DNA of 64,000 nucleotides from PALSA-1335 sp965231025 (GCA_965231025.1 OZ246407.1:310001-374000), one strand, 5' to 3'; shown: positions 21,711-30,833, counted from the stretch's first letter. Notes: generated from the letters alone by a model not told the origin. Numbers and translations are program-made.

Positions 21711-24290
21711 TTAAAACCCTCCCATCTGCTGCTGCTCGTTGATCTTGTCGAGCGTTTTCTTGTACGCCTTGATGTCTTCCGGGCGCTTCTTCAGGAAATC
21801 GGGAAGCGGAACATCGCCCGACGTCTGCTGCTGGGTCACCCGCTTGAACTGCTTTTCAAAATCCCGAGGACCTCCCCAGCTTGGGTAATACTCCCGGCCG
21901 ATCTGTTTGATTTCGGCGGGTTTCACAAAATCCTCCTTGGGTTTGTCCTTTAAAACGTTCACAAAAAACTCATGATAGATCGGATCGGTGGTGTACAAGC
22001 TGTAGGCGCTGTTGCTCAGATTTTTTCCGTCGGTATTGCCGACCCAGAAACCGGCGGCGATGGAAGGGGTGTAGCCGACGGTGATGTTGTTGTTCGGAAG
22101 TTCGCGTCCGCGGACGACTTTGTTGGAAGTTCCGGTTTTCGCCGCCACGTTCTGACCCGGGATGGTCAAAAGCCATCGCCACGATCCGGCGGGGCGAACG
22201 GAAACATCGCTCAGAATACTGTTGAGAATATAGGCAACCTGGGGATCGATGACCTGCTTTCCTCCATCGGGTGTGCGGAAAGATTCAAGGAGAACACCGT
22301 TCCGGTCGCGAATTTCCAGAATAGGATTTGGAGGGTTGTATTTTCCCTCATTTGCGAACGTTGCGTACGCGTTGACCAGATCAAGCAGACGGACCTCTCC
22401 GCTTCCGATCGCGAGCGGCCAGCCGAAGAAAAACGTCCAGCCCCGTTTGTCAGCGTCCTTGTTAAACTCTTCCCTGAATTTGCGGAGATTGAGGATGCCG
22501 AGTTTTTCTACGAAGTCCAAAACTTTTTCCTCTTCACCGGCCACATAGTAAGCTTTGATGGCAGGAATGTTGCGGGAACCGCCGATGGCCTGACGGATCG
22601 TGATGCGTCCCTGGAATCTCCCGTCATAATTGTTCGGCAGGTCATGCTTGTTGAAAATGGTTTTGTAATCACCGAGCACGGTGCCGGAGCCTATGCCCGC
22701 ATTCTGAATCGCGGCACCGTACACCAGCGGCTTGAATGAAGAACCCGGTTGCCGCGCGCTGGTGGTGATGTTCACCTGTCCGTCAATTTTTTCGTCCCAG
22801 TAATCCCTTGAACCCACCATGGCCAGGATCTGGCCGGACTTTGGATCAAGGGCGACCATGCCCGCGTTGTTCGCTCCATAACGGCGGATCAGGTCGACAT
22901 GGTTATTCACGGCGTCCAGTGCGATTTTCTGCACGTTCGGGTCAAGGGTCGTAATGACCTGCAGCCCTCCGTTTTCAACCATCTCCTTCCCGTACTTCTG
23001 GGTGAGATAATCTTTGACGAAAAAAACAAAATGTTCGTCGCCGTTTTCGATCCGGTGCCTGATATCCTTGAACTTGATATCAAACCCATCCTTCCAGGCC
23101 TCCAACATCTGTCCTTCCGTAATATATCCGTCGTCGACCATGCGCTGGAGTACATAATCTTTTCTTCCCCAAACGTAACCGGTATCAAAAGGAGACGTGC
23201 ATCCGGGGGTTCCCTCGGCAAGTTGCTGGGTCGAACCTGCCGCATTTTCCTGGGTCTGCCCAGCGGGCAACGGCGCGGGCGCGGAAGACACCGGTTCCTG
23301 GGTGGTTCCCGCGATATCGCTTTCCTCGTCATCGACGTTTTGCTGGCAATAACCCATGAGCTCTTTGACGTGCGGCCCGTACGGCGAGAAATATGAAGGC
23401 GCTTTGGGTAAAGAAGCAAGCACGGTGGCCTGCGAGAGATTCAGGTCCTTTGCTGAGACGCCAAAAAACGTCTGTGACGCCGCTTCAAGTCCAAACGCGT
23501 TCGATCCGTACGGAATCTTGTTAAAGTAGAGTTCCAGAATTTCATCTTTGTCAAAGAACCATTCAATCTCGAGTGAAAGAAGAAGCTCCTTGATTTTGCG
23601 GTCATACGTGCGCTCCGGGGAAAGGAAAATGTTTTTCGCGAGCTGCTGGGTAATGGTTGAAGCTCCCTGCGAGATGCTCTCATCCTGGAAATTCTTCAAC
23701 TGGGCGCGGATGATGCCGACGGGATCAAAACCGAAGTGATGGTAGAAATTTTTGTCCTCGATCGCGATGGTCGCGTGGATGACATGGGGATTGATGTCGG
23801 CAAGATTGGCGTACTCGCGGTTTTCCGTTCCGTATATGCGGTAAAGTTCATGTCCGTTGCGGTCATAGATATGGGTCGTTTCCGCGAAATCCATGTCCTT
23901 GAGTTTGCTCACGTCGGGCAAATCCCGCCCGAAAGTTAAATAGAGCGCAAGCACAAAAAGCGCGGCAAGAAGGAGAACCCCGCCCAGTACTTTGAAAACT
24001 TTTTTTAGAGGGCCCTCAACCTTTTTGATGTGTTTTCCATATCTTCTGTGGAGAGCAGAAAAATAACTGTGGGAATTTTTTTCGAGACGAATTTTTTCCT
24101 CGAACTTCACCTTACCCTCCACCGTTTTTTTTTCCGCTTCAGATGGTTTTTTCACCTGATGATGCCCGGTATGAACCCCGGCGGAAGACGATGCGTGCGT
24201 TTGTTGTTCTCCCTTCGCGCGGGCATGTTTTTGTTGAGAGACCTTCTGCTTCTTTTTCAGCTTTTTCTTCTTGGAAGATTTTTTGGACAT
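21711..24290 (-). CDS. class A penicillin-binding protein (PBP1A family)
   Basis: 859 residues. A very basic cytoplasmic N-terminus (SKKSSKKKKLKKKQK) is followed by a transmembrane helix at about 98-118. The GT51 transglycosylase domain (about 145-310) has EDKNFYHHFGFDP, GASTITQQLAKN, KIKELLLSLEIE and LYFNKIPYGSNAFG. The transpeptidase domain (about 460-790) has the SxxK motif in QPGSSFKPL, GSRNIPAIKA, and KTGTSN. Between the domains is a low-complexity insert (about 315-375, Gln/Ala/Pro/Thr-rich) flanked by Cys (GYCQQ, PGCTS). It polymerises and cross-links peptidoglycan. It lacks a clear PASTA domain. Confidence 0.95.
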   Translation of the reverse strand: MSKKSSKKKKLKKKQKVSQQKHARAKGEQQTHASSSAGVHTGHHQVKKPSEAEKKTVEGKVKFEEKIRLEKNSHSYFSALHRRYGKHIKKVEGPLKKVFKVLGGVLLLAALFVLALYLTFGRDLPDVSKLKDMDFAETTHIYDRNGHELYRIYGTENREYANLADINPHVIHATIAIEDKNFYHHFGFDPVGIIRAQLKNFQDESISQGASTITQQLAKNIFLSPERTYDRKIKELLLSLEIEWFFDKDEILELYFNKIPYGSNAFGLEAASQTFFGVSAKDLNLSQATVLASLPKAPSYFSPYGPHVKELMGYCQQNVDDEESDIAGTTQEPVSSAPAPLPAGQTQENAAGSTQQLAEGTPGCTSPFDTGYVWGRKDYVLQRMVDDGYITEGQMLEAWKDGFDIKFKDIRHRIENGDEHFVFFVKDYLTQKYGKEMVENGGLQVITTLDPNVQKIALDAVNNHVDLIRRYGANNAGMVALDPKSGQILAMVGSRDYWDEKIDGQVNITTSARQPGSSFKPLVYGAAIQNAGIGSGTVLGDYKTIFNKHDLPNNYDGRFQGRITIRQAIGGSRNIPAIKAYYVAGEEEKVLDFVEKLGILNLRKFREEFNKDADKRGWTFFFGWPLAIGSGEVRLLDLVNAYATFANEGKYNPPNPILEIRDRNGVLLESFRTPDGGKQVIDPQVAYILNSILSDVSVRPAGSWRWLLTIPGQNVAAKTGTSNKVVRGRELPNNNITVGYTPSIAAGFWVGNTDGKNLSNSAYSLYTTDPIYHEFFVNVLKDKPKEDFVKPAEIKQIGREYYPSWGGPRDFEKQFKRVTQQQTSGDVPLPDFLKKRPEDIKAYKKTLDKINEQQQMGGF

Positions 24291-24356
24291 AACGGATCAA
24301 GAACGATCGCGTCAACAGTAGCAAAATCGCTCCGTGAGTTCAATCGAAACGGCAAT

Positions 24357-24382
24357 AAAAAAGACCCCGCAACGCGAGGCCT
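24357..24382 (-). terminator. terminator of the small lysine-rich gene
   Basis: Minus strand hairpin AGGCCTCGC / GCGGGGTCT with a GTT loop, followed by a run of T. It lies 26 bases after the stop codon at 24408, which supports that short ORF as a real gene. Confidence 0.75.
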
Positions 24383-24407
24383 TTCCAAAGTCCAAAGAGA
24401 AAGAAAT

Positions 24408-24509
24408 TTATTTCTTCTTCTTCTTTGCGGTCTTTTTAGCCTTTTTCTTTGGTGCCGCCTTCTTGGTCTTTTTAACGACCTTCTTGGCAGCTTTTTTCTT
24501 CTTCATCAT
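24408..24509 (-). CDS. 33-residue lysine-rich histone H1-like protein
   Basis: Starts MMKKKKAAKKVVKKTKKAA and continues with PKKKAKKT-type repeats; about 60 percent Lys, the rest mostly Ala, Val, Thr, one Pro, with no acidic or aromatic residue. The composition matches the Lys/Ala/Pro-rich tails of histone H1-like nucleoproteins (HC1/HC2, AlgP types), so DNA or RNA binding is the most plausible role. The ORF is followed by a good terminator, and TTTACA-N17-TAGGAT lies upstream. Either of two adjacent ATGs may start it. It is isolated between PBP1A and rnhA. Function is inferred from composition only. Confidence 0.7.
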   Translation of the reverse strand: MMKKKKAAKKVVKKTKKAAPKKKAKKTAKKKKK

Positions 24510-24714
24510 GGAAGAAAATGTTAAGGTATATGAGGTTCAATCGAACCTATTTATATCCGAATCCTATCAAAATAATTATCTAATGTAAAGTTCTTCGCTC
24601 TGTTGAAGCGGGAATTCAACGCGAAAAAAAATCCAAAAAAAATATTTCAAAAAAACTCACATCAATATTTCTTGAGAGGAAAGGCAAAATAAGAGTGCAT
24701 TTTTTTTTGTCGCA

Positions 24715-24723
24715 TGCTAACAT
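24715..24723 (+). promoter_or_regulatory. extended -10 of rnhA, probably leaderless
   Basis: TGCTAACAT (24715-24723) is followed by six bases and the ATG at 24730, so transcription probably starts at or next to the start codon. The 220-base gap 24510-24729 is otherwise AT-rich, with a GTTGAA/TTCAAC hairpin at about 24602-24620. Confidence 0.45.
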
Positions 24724-24729
24724 CATCGC

Positions 24730-25233
24730 ATGAAGCAGATTGAAATTTACACCGACGGAAGTTGCAGGGGAAACCCAGGACCGGGAGGATGGGCGGCGAT
24801 TTTTCTTGAGAAAAATGAAAAAAAATCTTTTGAAATTTTAAAGGGAAGAGCGTCGGACACGACGAACAACAGAATGGAAATGACCGCGGTGATCGAAGCA
24901 CTCCGCTACGTCGATGTGCACAAACTTCACGGTGCCGCGATAACTTTGTATTCGGACTCCAATCTCATCATCCAGACTTTGATTCAGGGATGGAAAAGAA
25001 AAGCGAACCTGGATTTGTGGGAGGAGCTGGACGAATTGAATGAAGAGCTGGATATCGAATACGTTTGGGTAAAAGGACACGGCAAAAATCACTGGAACAA
25101 CGAATGCGACAAAGTCGCGCAAAAGGAATCACTCGCCGCGCAAAAATCAAAACCGGTCACCCCACACAAAGCCGTTACGAAAAAGGCGCCAAGTCATCGC
25201 AAGGCGCCCGGCGTTCAGGGTGAACTGTTCTAG
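24730..25233 (+). CDS. rnhA: ribonuclease HI
   Basis: 167 residues. The catalytic DEDD residues are visible: D9 (YTDGSCRGNPGPGG), E50 (NNRMEMTA), D76 (LYSDSN) and D127 (NNECDKVA), with the handle segment LIQGWKRK and H117 in KGHGKN. It degrades the RNA strand of RNA-DNA hybrids. A basic tail (KSKPVTPHKAVTKKAPSHRK) extends past the catalytic domain and ends QGELF, reminiscent of short clamp- or SSB-binding tails. The end overlaps trxA, on the other strand, by 4 bp. Confidence 0.95.
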   Translation: MKQIEIYTDGSCRGNPGPGGWAAIFLEKNEKKSFEILKGRASDTTNNRMEMTAVIEALRYVDVHKLHGAAITLYSDSNLIIQTLIQGWKRKANLDLWEELDELNEELDIEYVWVKGHGKNHWNNECDKVAQKESLAAQKSKPVTPHKAVTKKAPSHRKAPGVQGELF

Positions 25234-25547
25234 AGCGTGTCGAGTCTTTTCTTGAGGGCCTCTTCACTTTGGAACCCGACAAGTTTGTCGACCATTTCCC
25301 CGTCTTTGAAAAAGATCGTCGTCGGAATGCTTTGGATTTCATATTTCTGGGAAACATCAGGATTCTCGTCGACATCCAGTTTTCCGATTTTTACTTTTCC
25401 TTCGTAAGCCTTGGCCAGTCTCTCGACGGCCGGGGCCATCATTTTGCACGGGCCGCACCATGTGGCAAAAAAGTCCACCATCACGAGCCCTTTCCACTTC
25501 AGGACCTCATCCTGGAAATTTTTGTCGGTGAATACAACCTCACTCAT
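25230..25547 (-). CDS. trxA: thioredoxin
   Basis: 105 residues, typical size. The active site is WCGPCK (Cys31, Cys34), and the cis-Pro loop is SIPTTIFFKDG. It is a cytoplasmic disulfide reductase; no thioredoxin reductase gene is in the window. A TATAAT (minus strand, 25583-25578) with TTGCTT 18 bases upstream gives a leader of about 25-30 bases. Confidence 0.97.
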   Translation of the reverse strand: MSEVVFTDKNFQDEVLKWKGLVMVDFFATWCGPCKMMAPAVERLAKAYEGKVKIGKLDVDENPDVSQKYEIQSIPTTIFFKDGEMVDKLVGFQSEEALKKRLDTL

Positions 25548-25621
25548 GGAAGAAAGATTAATGAATAGATCGGAGCCATTATAAACTTAACAAAATACAA
25601 AAAGCAAAACCATTCCGCCCG

Positions 25622-26899
25622 TCACTTTGATTTCGGAGCGGAGGGCGTGTGCATGGTCAGCGCGGCGCGTTTGAAAACGGTATCGAGATCGCGCTGCAAA
25701 AACTGGACGTCGGGTCCGAAGTTTCTCCATAGATAACTTTTTCGCAGGAATCGCAGGGCGGAAAGTCTCCGGACGGCGGTTTTGAATTTCCCCTTCTGGA
25801 GCTCGCGTTTGTCCTTGTAGACGGGGACGAGATCACCCTTGAGGATATACATGCAATAGTTGACCTCATACATTTTTTCCGGAAGCTTCTCCTCTTTTTC
25901 TGCCGGGTTGATGGCGATTCGGAAGAAGTGGATGGTGGCGTCAAGCGGCTGGGAAGTCGTCCCAAGTGCGATGACGTTTTTCTGAGGAAGCGCATAACAA
26001 AACCACGATTTTACGATCAAATCGCGCTTGTCAGGTTTTTGAATCATGGAAAAACCAACGGTGAAGTTCTGGTCGTTCTGCCCAAGATCCCTGAGTACCT
26101 GGACTTTCGCTTTCAGCGCAGGATTCTGGCCAAAAACCAGTTCCTCAACCCTTGACGGAAGATCCTCATGGATTTTCTTCAAAGCGGCCATAGTCACGCC
26201 CTTGTTCTCCCGGATCAGGTAGGCAAGTTTCAGGAGATCGACGGCGGAAAGTCCCGGAAAAAGTTCAAGAAGCTGGTTGACGATCCGCTGATACATTTTG
26301 CCGAGCAGGAGCTCGAAACTTTCCTGGGCGTCCTCAAAATAACTGCCGAATTTTGAAATATGAACGTTGGTTCCGTTGTCCATATAGAGGCGCAGTTCAT
26401 ACTCGTCACCGTCGAACTCGTGACTCTTCAGAAAATTATAATGCAGCGCGAAGCACTCGCTTGTATCGGGAATGACGACGAGGCTGCCTTCATAGAACTG
26501 TATGCGGGACTTGCCCTTGGAAAGCAATTGATCCTGCTTCGTGACCACTTCCACGAACCCCTCATACTCTTTATAGAGCATTCCCACCTTCATGAACAAA
26601 TGCTCGGCGAAAAATTCATTTCTCACCCGGTAGAAATCTTTCAGGAAAGATTCGAAGAGGTTGGAAAAATCCGAAAGTATGTACTTCTCCTTCTTGAAGG
26701 TGGAGAAGCGAAGCTGATCATTACCCTCAACGGTGACGTCTTTCATGTCGTTGAAGTAAATAACTTCACCCTGGTCGTGGGCCCCCTTCCCCTTGAGACG
26801 GAAAGACTGCCGGTCAACAACAATCTCGCCCTCTTTTTCCAAGAGGACTTTCTGAAAAAAATTCAGCTTCCGGTACTTCAGGTTATACGTTAAGGCCAT
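25622..26899 (-). CDS. conserved hypothetical protein, 425 residues
   Basis: The ATG at 26899 (MALTYNLKYRKLNFF) is chosen; the 44-residue upstream extension is low-complexity and unlike the rest. No signal peptide or membrane segment. The N-terminal 80 residues form short strands (EGEIVVDRQSFRLKGKG, EVIYFNDMKDVTVEG) like a PH/GRAM-type domain. A helical middle follows (residues about 190-290, AVDLLKLAYLIRENKGVTMAALKKIHEDLPSRVEEL), then a C-terminal mixed domain ending with basic residues. It resembles uncharacterised CPR proteins; no function can be assigned. The unusually long upstream region may carry a regulated leader. Confidence 0.7.
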   Translation of the reverse strand: MALTYNLKYRKLNFFQKVLLEKEGEIVVDRQSFRLKGKGAHDQGEVIYFNDMKDVTVEGNDQLRFSTFKKEKYILSDFSNLFESFLKDFYRVRNEFFAEHLFMKVGMLYKEYEGFVEVVTKQDQLLSKGKSRIQFYEGSLVVIPDTSECFALHYNFLKSHEFDGDEYELRLYMDNGTNVHISKFGSYFEDAQESFELLLGKMYQRIVNQLLELFPGLSAVDLLKLAYLIRENKGVTMAALKKIHEDLPSRVEELVFGQNPALKAKVQVLRDLGQNDQNFTVGFSMIQKPDKRDLIVKSWFCYALPQKNVIALGTTSQPLDATIHFFRIAINPAEKEEKLPEKMYEVNYCMYILKGDLVPVYKDKRELQKGKFKTAVRRLSALRFLRKSYLWRNFGPDVQFLQRDLDTVFKRAALTMHTPSAPKSK

Positions 26900-27202
26900 C
26901 GTGAAGAGACAACATGAAACCCCGCGCCCGTGCGCAAAACCCCGCGAAACGAGCCGGAGAACCCAGATACTATGTGAAAAAGAGTAAGGAGGAAAGCCTC
27001 CAAAAGCGGACTCATCATACCCCGTCCGCATGAAAATGCAAATACCAAAACCCCGGCCTGATGATGATTATACAACAAGAAAAAATTAAGTAAAGAATTA
27101 TGGCTTTTCTAAGCCATAAAACCATTGAATGTCACGCGAAAAAATGGTAATATTCTAGGATACATACGTTATAGAAGAAGCGACATCATCTTTTTCATCC
27201 AA
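26900..27202. other. 303-base divergent intergenic region
   Basis: It holds signals for both flanking genes. Minus strand: a TATAAT (27072-27067), and a GGAGG-AAAG-CCTCC hairpin (26988-27001) in the long predicted leader of the 425-residue protein gene. Plus strand: TTATGGCTT/AAGCCATAA perfect hairpin (27098-27119) just before the amidase promoter (27125-27153), placed like an operator. No RNA gene or small ORF with support is seen. Confidence 0.5.
27125..27153 (+). promoter_or_regulatory. promoter of the amidase-SpoIID gene
   Basis: TTGAAT (27125-27130), 17-base spacer, TAATAT (27148-27153). The predicted leader to the ATG at 27203 is about 43 bases. A 9-bp inverted repeat ends six bases before the -35. 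Confidence 0.55.
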
Positions 27203-30200
27203 ATGAAATATTTCCTTCCGGAAAAAGCGACCGCCAAAATTATCTCCTCAGTTACGATTGTCGCGTTGTTCTTCGCGGCCCAGATGACGGGTGCGCAATA
27301 CGCCGCCGCTCAGCAGGCACCGGAGAAAGCCTCAACCTACGTGTCCCCGGTCAAAATGGCCCCGATGACGTTTACTTCCCTGGGAGTGAGCTGGGATCAG
27401 CAGCTGCCGCAAAACGGCAAAGCCGAGGTTTCCGTGCGTTTCGATGAGAACGGCAACTGGTCCGACTGGTATGTTTTGGAACCAGACCTGGACGGAAAAG
27501 ATGAAGCGGATCCGTTGCATCCGACGGCTTTTCTCCCCGTGAACCCAACAAAGAGTTTTCAATACAGGGTGGTGCTGGAAGGGGCGAACGACGAACTGAA
27601 TCCGGTGGTGGACAATCTTCAATTTACCTACATCAACAGTTCAACGCACCAAACCCTGAAACAGAAAAAGGGAGCGTTGATCGCCGGAACCGCTCCGGTT
27701 ACATCGTCCGGATCAAACCAGGTGGCTCTGGAAACCAGTCTTGGCGGGCTGCGCATCATTTCCCGTTCGGAGTGGGGAGCCGACGAAGCGCTCAGGATCT
27801 ATAAGGAAACAAATCCCGAGCCGGTCCTCGTAAAGACCGAAAACGATTTCGAAACCAAATTCGCGGACGAACTTAAAATTGTCAGAACGGTGGACAAGGA
27901 TTCCCAGGGAAACGACCTGACCTGGCCGCAGAAATATCCGGAAAAAGTCAGTAAAATCATCATTCATCACACGGCAACGTCAAAAGACCTCAAGGATCCA
28001 ATGAAAGCGATCCGCGACATTTACTATTTCCATACGATCACACGGGGCTGGGGGGACATTGGTTACAACTACATCATCGACCAGCAGGGCAACATATACG
28101 AGGGCCGCGCCGGAGGGGACGGGGTTGTGGCTGCGCACGCGGGAAGGGGAAACATCGGTTCCATCGGCATCGCGGTATTGGGAAACTACCAGGACAGTGA
28201 TGTTCCGGAACCCGTCATCCATTCCCTTGTCTCTCTGATCCGTGCAAAAACACAGCAGTACAGCATCGACCCGCTGGGCACTTCGATGTTCCGTGGGGAA
28301 AATCTGCAAAACATCATGGGACACCGGGACGTCATGTCCACCAGCTGCCCCGGTGAAAAACTGTACGCTCAAATAGCCGGAATCAGGCTGGCGGCCAAAG
28401 CGGGATTCAAGCCGATCATTTTTGATCGCGGGAAAAATCTGGCGGTGAATCAACTCTACGATTTCCAGGTCGCGCAGGATATCCCCCTGTATGAATTCAA
28501 CCCAGGGGAGGAAAAAGATATCGTCATGACATTGAAAAACTCTGGGGCGACATCATGGAACAAGGACACCTACGTCGTCATGAACCGCGACGCAAACGCA
28601 AACATATACTTTACAAACACCGGCGTCGTGCAATCCACGGCAACCGGCCGTGAAATAATGGCGGGCGAAAGTACGGTATTCAAAATAAAGGTCCGGGCGG
28701 GATACAAAGGAGGATTCACCGCTCTGGAAGTATTTCCGATGGTGAACGGAAAAAGCAAAGTCGAGAAATACCTGAGTATGCCGATGCTGGTGAAGCCGTC
28801 GGTATTCGACTACCAGATCACGGGACTCACCCTGCCGAAAGCATTCATGAAGGTGGGGGAACAGGCCGAAGTGAAGATCGAACTGAAGAACACAGGCAAC
28901 GTGACCTGGAAACGCGACGGACAAAACCGGCTTGCCCTTGGAGCGGACCAACCGCGTGACCATACCAACAAGCTTTTGCTAGCCCCTTCAAACCGTCTGG
29001 CAAAACTACAGGAAAGCGAAGTGAAGCCGGGAAGTACCGGTCACTTCAGCTTCCGGATCAAAGCCCCGAAGCAACCGGGCCCATACCGCGAATTTTTCAC
29101 ACCTCTGATTGAAGGCATCACCTGGTTTGAAAATAAAAACAACCACTTGGACATTTACGTCTATGAAAAAGAGTTCCAGGGGGCGCTTGTGGGAGCGAGC
29201 AAAGATACTCCCAACATTCCGGGAGTGAAGAAAAGCGTGTGGTTCGACATCAAAAACAATGGAGGCGTGGTCTGGAAGAAGTCGGGTGATAACGCCCTGG
29301 GTTTTGAAGTGAAAAACAACAACAAGGTGGTGATCGACGGACCTGCGATGCAGCAGGATCAGGTGGCCCCGGGCGAAACCGCGCACGTGACCATGACCAT
29401 CAACGTGCCGTCACAGCAGGGATTTTACTCGGTTCAGGTCAAACCGAAGATCGGCACGAATTATCTCCTTCCGCAGTCAAAAAACTATTTCATCCGGATC
29501 ACGCAAGCGGCGGCAGCGGCGGCAACAACCCCGGCGAGCACCGCGGTTCAGCCGTCTCCCGCCGTCCCGGTATCCATTTCGCAGCCGGCCTCGTTAACGA
29601 CGAATATCCGCATCGGACTGGGTTACCGGGGGAACCCGGTCATCACCGGAAACGGTTCGTTCCGCATTGAAAGCAACGGAACCATTCTTGCGACCGTGCC
29701 GCTCAACCAAACCGCCGCCGTCAGTTACGAGAATTCACAATACATCATCAAAACCTCTGGCCAAACGCTGACGACTTCAACGCCTCCGCGGTTTGTTCCG
29801 GAAGGAAGCACGATTCTGCAGATCCAGAACTGGGACAGGCCGTCTCCGGGGAATGCGAGTATCAACTATAACAGGTTCCGCGGGGTATTGGAGCCGCACT
29901 GGTACAACAACGAACTCGTGACGATCAACGAACTCCCGATCGAAAATTACCTCAAAGGAACGGGTGAAATTAAGGATTCACAGCCGTTCGAAAAACTCAA
30001 ATCCATCATCGTCGTTTCACGGACGTACGCGCTGTTCTATGTGCAGTCGGCGGTGAAATTCCCCGGTGCCCCGTATCACCTCACCGACGACCCTCAGACG
30101 TCACAGAAATACGTGGGGTTCAGTTCGGAAGCCTACGCTCCGAACACTTTGCAGGCAATCGCCGACACGGGCGGGGAAGTCGTCACGTACCAGGGTAAGC

Positions 30201-30442
30201 TGATTAAAACGCCGTATTTCAGCTCCGATGACGGACGGACCCGCAGTGCGGAAGAGGTCTGGGGCTGGAAAGACACCCCGTACCTGATCAGCGTGCAGGA
30301 CCCGTATTGCGAAGGACAGGCCATGAACGGACACGGCGTGGGACTGAGCGGATGCGGTTCATTGGGTATGGCTCAGGCCGGGAAAAATTACCGTGAAATC
30401 ATTCAATACTACTACCAGGGAGTGGATATTCAGAAACTTTAA
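27203..30442 (+). CDS. secreted PGRP-type amidase fused to a SpoIID/LytB domain
   Basis: 1079 residues from ATG 27203 (MKYFLPEKATAK), which starts a signal peptide ending AQYAAA. A beta-rich N-terminal domain (about 30-190) is followed by an Amidase_2/PGRP domain (about 215-400) with IIHHTAT, GDIGYNYIIDQQGNIYEGR, and zinc ligands His in MGHRDV and Cys in TSCPGE. Three Ig-like NBR1-type repeats follow (about 430-770), each with the pattern xxKNxGxxxW (TLKNSGATSW, ELKNTGNVTW, DIKNNGGVVW). The SpoIID/LytB domain (about 800-1079) has NYLKGTGEIKDSQPFEKLK with the candidate catalytic Glu, and HGVGLSGCGSLGMA. It would first remove stem peptides and then cleave the denuded glycan. Confidence 0.92.
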   Translation: MKYFLPEKATAKIISSVTIVALFFAAQMTGAQYAAAQQAPEKASTYVSPVKMAPMTFTSLGVSWDQQLPQNGKAEVSVRFDENGNWSDWYVLEPDLDGKDEADPLHPTAFLPVNPTKSFQYRVVLEGANDELNPVVDNLQFTYINSSTHQTLKQKKGALIAGTAPVTSSGSNQVALETSLGGLRIISRSEWGADEALRIYKETNPEPVLVKTENDFETKFADELKIVRTVDKDSQGNDLTWPQKYPEKVSKIIIHHTATSKDLKDPMKAIRDIYYFHTITRGWGDIGYNYIIDQQGNIYEGRAGGDGVVAAHAGRGNIGSIGIAVLGNYQDSDVPEPVIHSLVSLIRAKTQQYSIDPLGTSMFRGENLQNIMGHRDVMSTSCPGEKLYAQIAGIRLAAKAGFKPIIFDRGKNLAVNQLYDFQVAQDIPLYEFNPGEEKDIVMTLKNSGATSWNKDTYVVMNRDANANIYFTNTGVVQSTATGREIMAGESTVFKIKVRAGYKGGFTALEVFPMVNGKSKVEKYLSMPMLVKPSVFDYQITGLTLPKAFMKVGEQAEVKIELKNTGNVTWKRDGQNRLALGADQPRDHTNKLLLAPSNRLAKLQESEVKPGSTGHFSFRIKAPKQPGPYREFFTPLIEGITWFENKNNHLDIYVYEKEFQGALVGASKDTPNIPGVKKSVWFDIKNNGGVVWKKSGDNALGFEVKNNNKVVIDGPAMQQDQVAPGETAHVTMTINVPSQQGFYSVQVKPKIGTNYLLPQSKNYFIRITQAAAAAATTPASTAVQPSPAVPVSISQPASLTTNIRIGLGYRGNPVITGNGSFRIESNGTILATVPLNQTAAVSYENSQYIIKTSGQTLTTSTPPRFVPEGSTILQIQNWDRPSPGNASINYNRFRGVLEPHWYNNELVTINELPIENYLKGTGEIKDSQPFEKLKSIIVVSRTYALFYVQSAVKFPGAPYHLTDDPQTSQKYVGFSSEAYAPNTLQAIADTGGEVVTYQGKLIKTPYFSSDDGRTRSAEEVWGWKDTPYLISVQDPYCEGQAMNGHGVGLSGCGSLGMAQAGKNYREIIQYYYQGVDIQKL

Positions 30443-30446
30443 ATCT

Positions 30447-30755
30447 ATGCTCAAACCGATCCCGCAGGAACGACCGAGTCACCGCGCGAACAATAAGAAA
30501 AACAGCAACAAAGCACATTTCATGCGTCTGGAAATGAAAATCCGCAGCATGGAAAACGTGGACAACAGGCTGTTCAGCGTGGTGAGCAAAAAACTGACCG
30601 AATACGTGAAAAGCGGGGAAAACATTTCGCTCAAAGATCTCGGCGAGCTGATTCATAACCTTCAGCGGAGCGTGATCGGACTGCAAAAAAAACGCATTAA
30701 CATTGTCAGGCGCCAGCAGCGTAACGATCGGAGTAAAAAGAAGCGCAACAGGTGA
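30447..30755 (+). CDS. small basic hypothetical protein
   Basis: 102 residues from the ATG at 30447, four bases after the amidase stop; the longer ORF from 30393 overlaps that gene and is rejected. It is strongly basic at both ends (NNKKNSNK, RRQQRNDRSKKKRNR) with a helical middle (NVDNRLFSVVSKKLTEYVKS, LGELIHNLQRSVIGL). No signal peptide, so probably a cytoplasmic nucleic-acid-associated protein. Position suggests co-transcription with the amidase gene. Confidence 0.65.
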   Translation: MLKPIPQERPSHRANNKKNSNKAHFMRLEMKIRSMENVDNRLFSVVSKKLTEYVKSGENISLKDLGELIHNLQRSVIGLQKKRINIVRRQQRNDRSKKKRNR

Positions 30756-30780
30756 GTTCCGCCAGGGAATTCAAACAGCA

Positions 30781-30808
30781 TTGCGGCACTTCCATTATGG
30801 TTTATAAT
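30781..30808 (+). promoter_or_regulatory. promoter of tsaB
   Basis: TTGCGG (30781-30786), 16-base spacer, TATAAT (30803-30808). The leader to ATG 30834 is about 19 bases. The same -35 hexamer TTGCGG with TATAAT is used at 54599-54627. Confidence 0.6.
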
Positions 30809-30833
30809 ACGCCCGAACTTTTAACAGCCGGGA

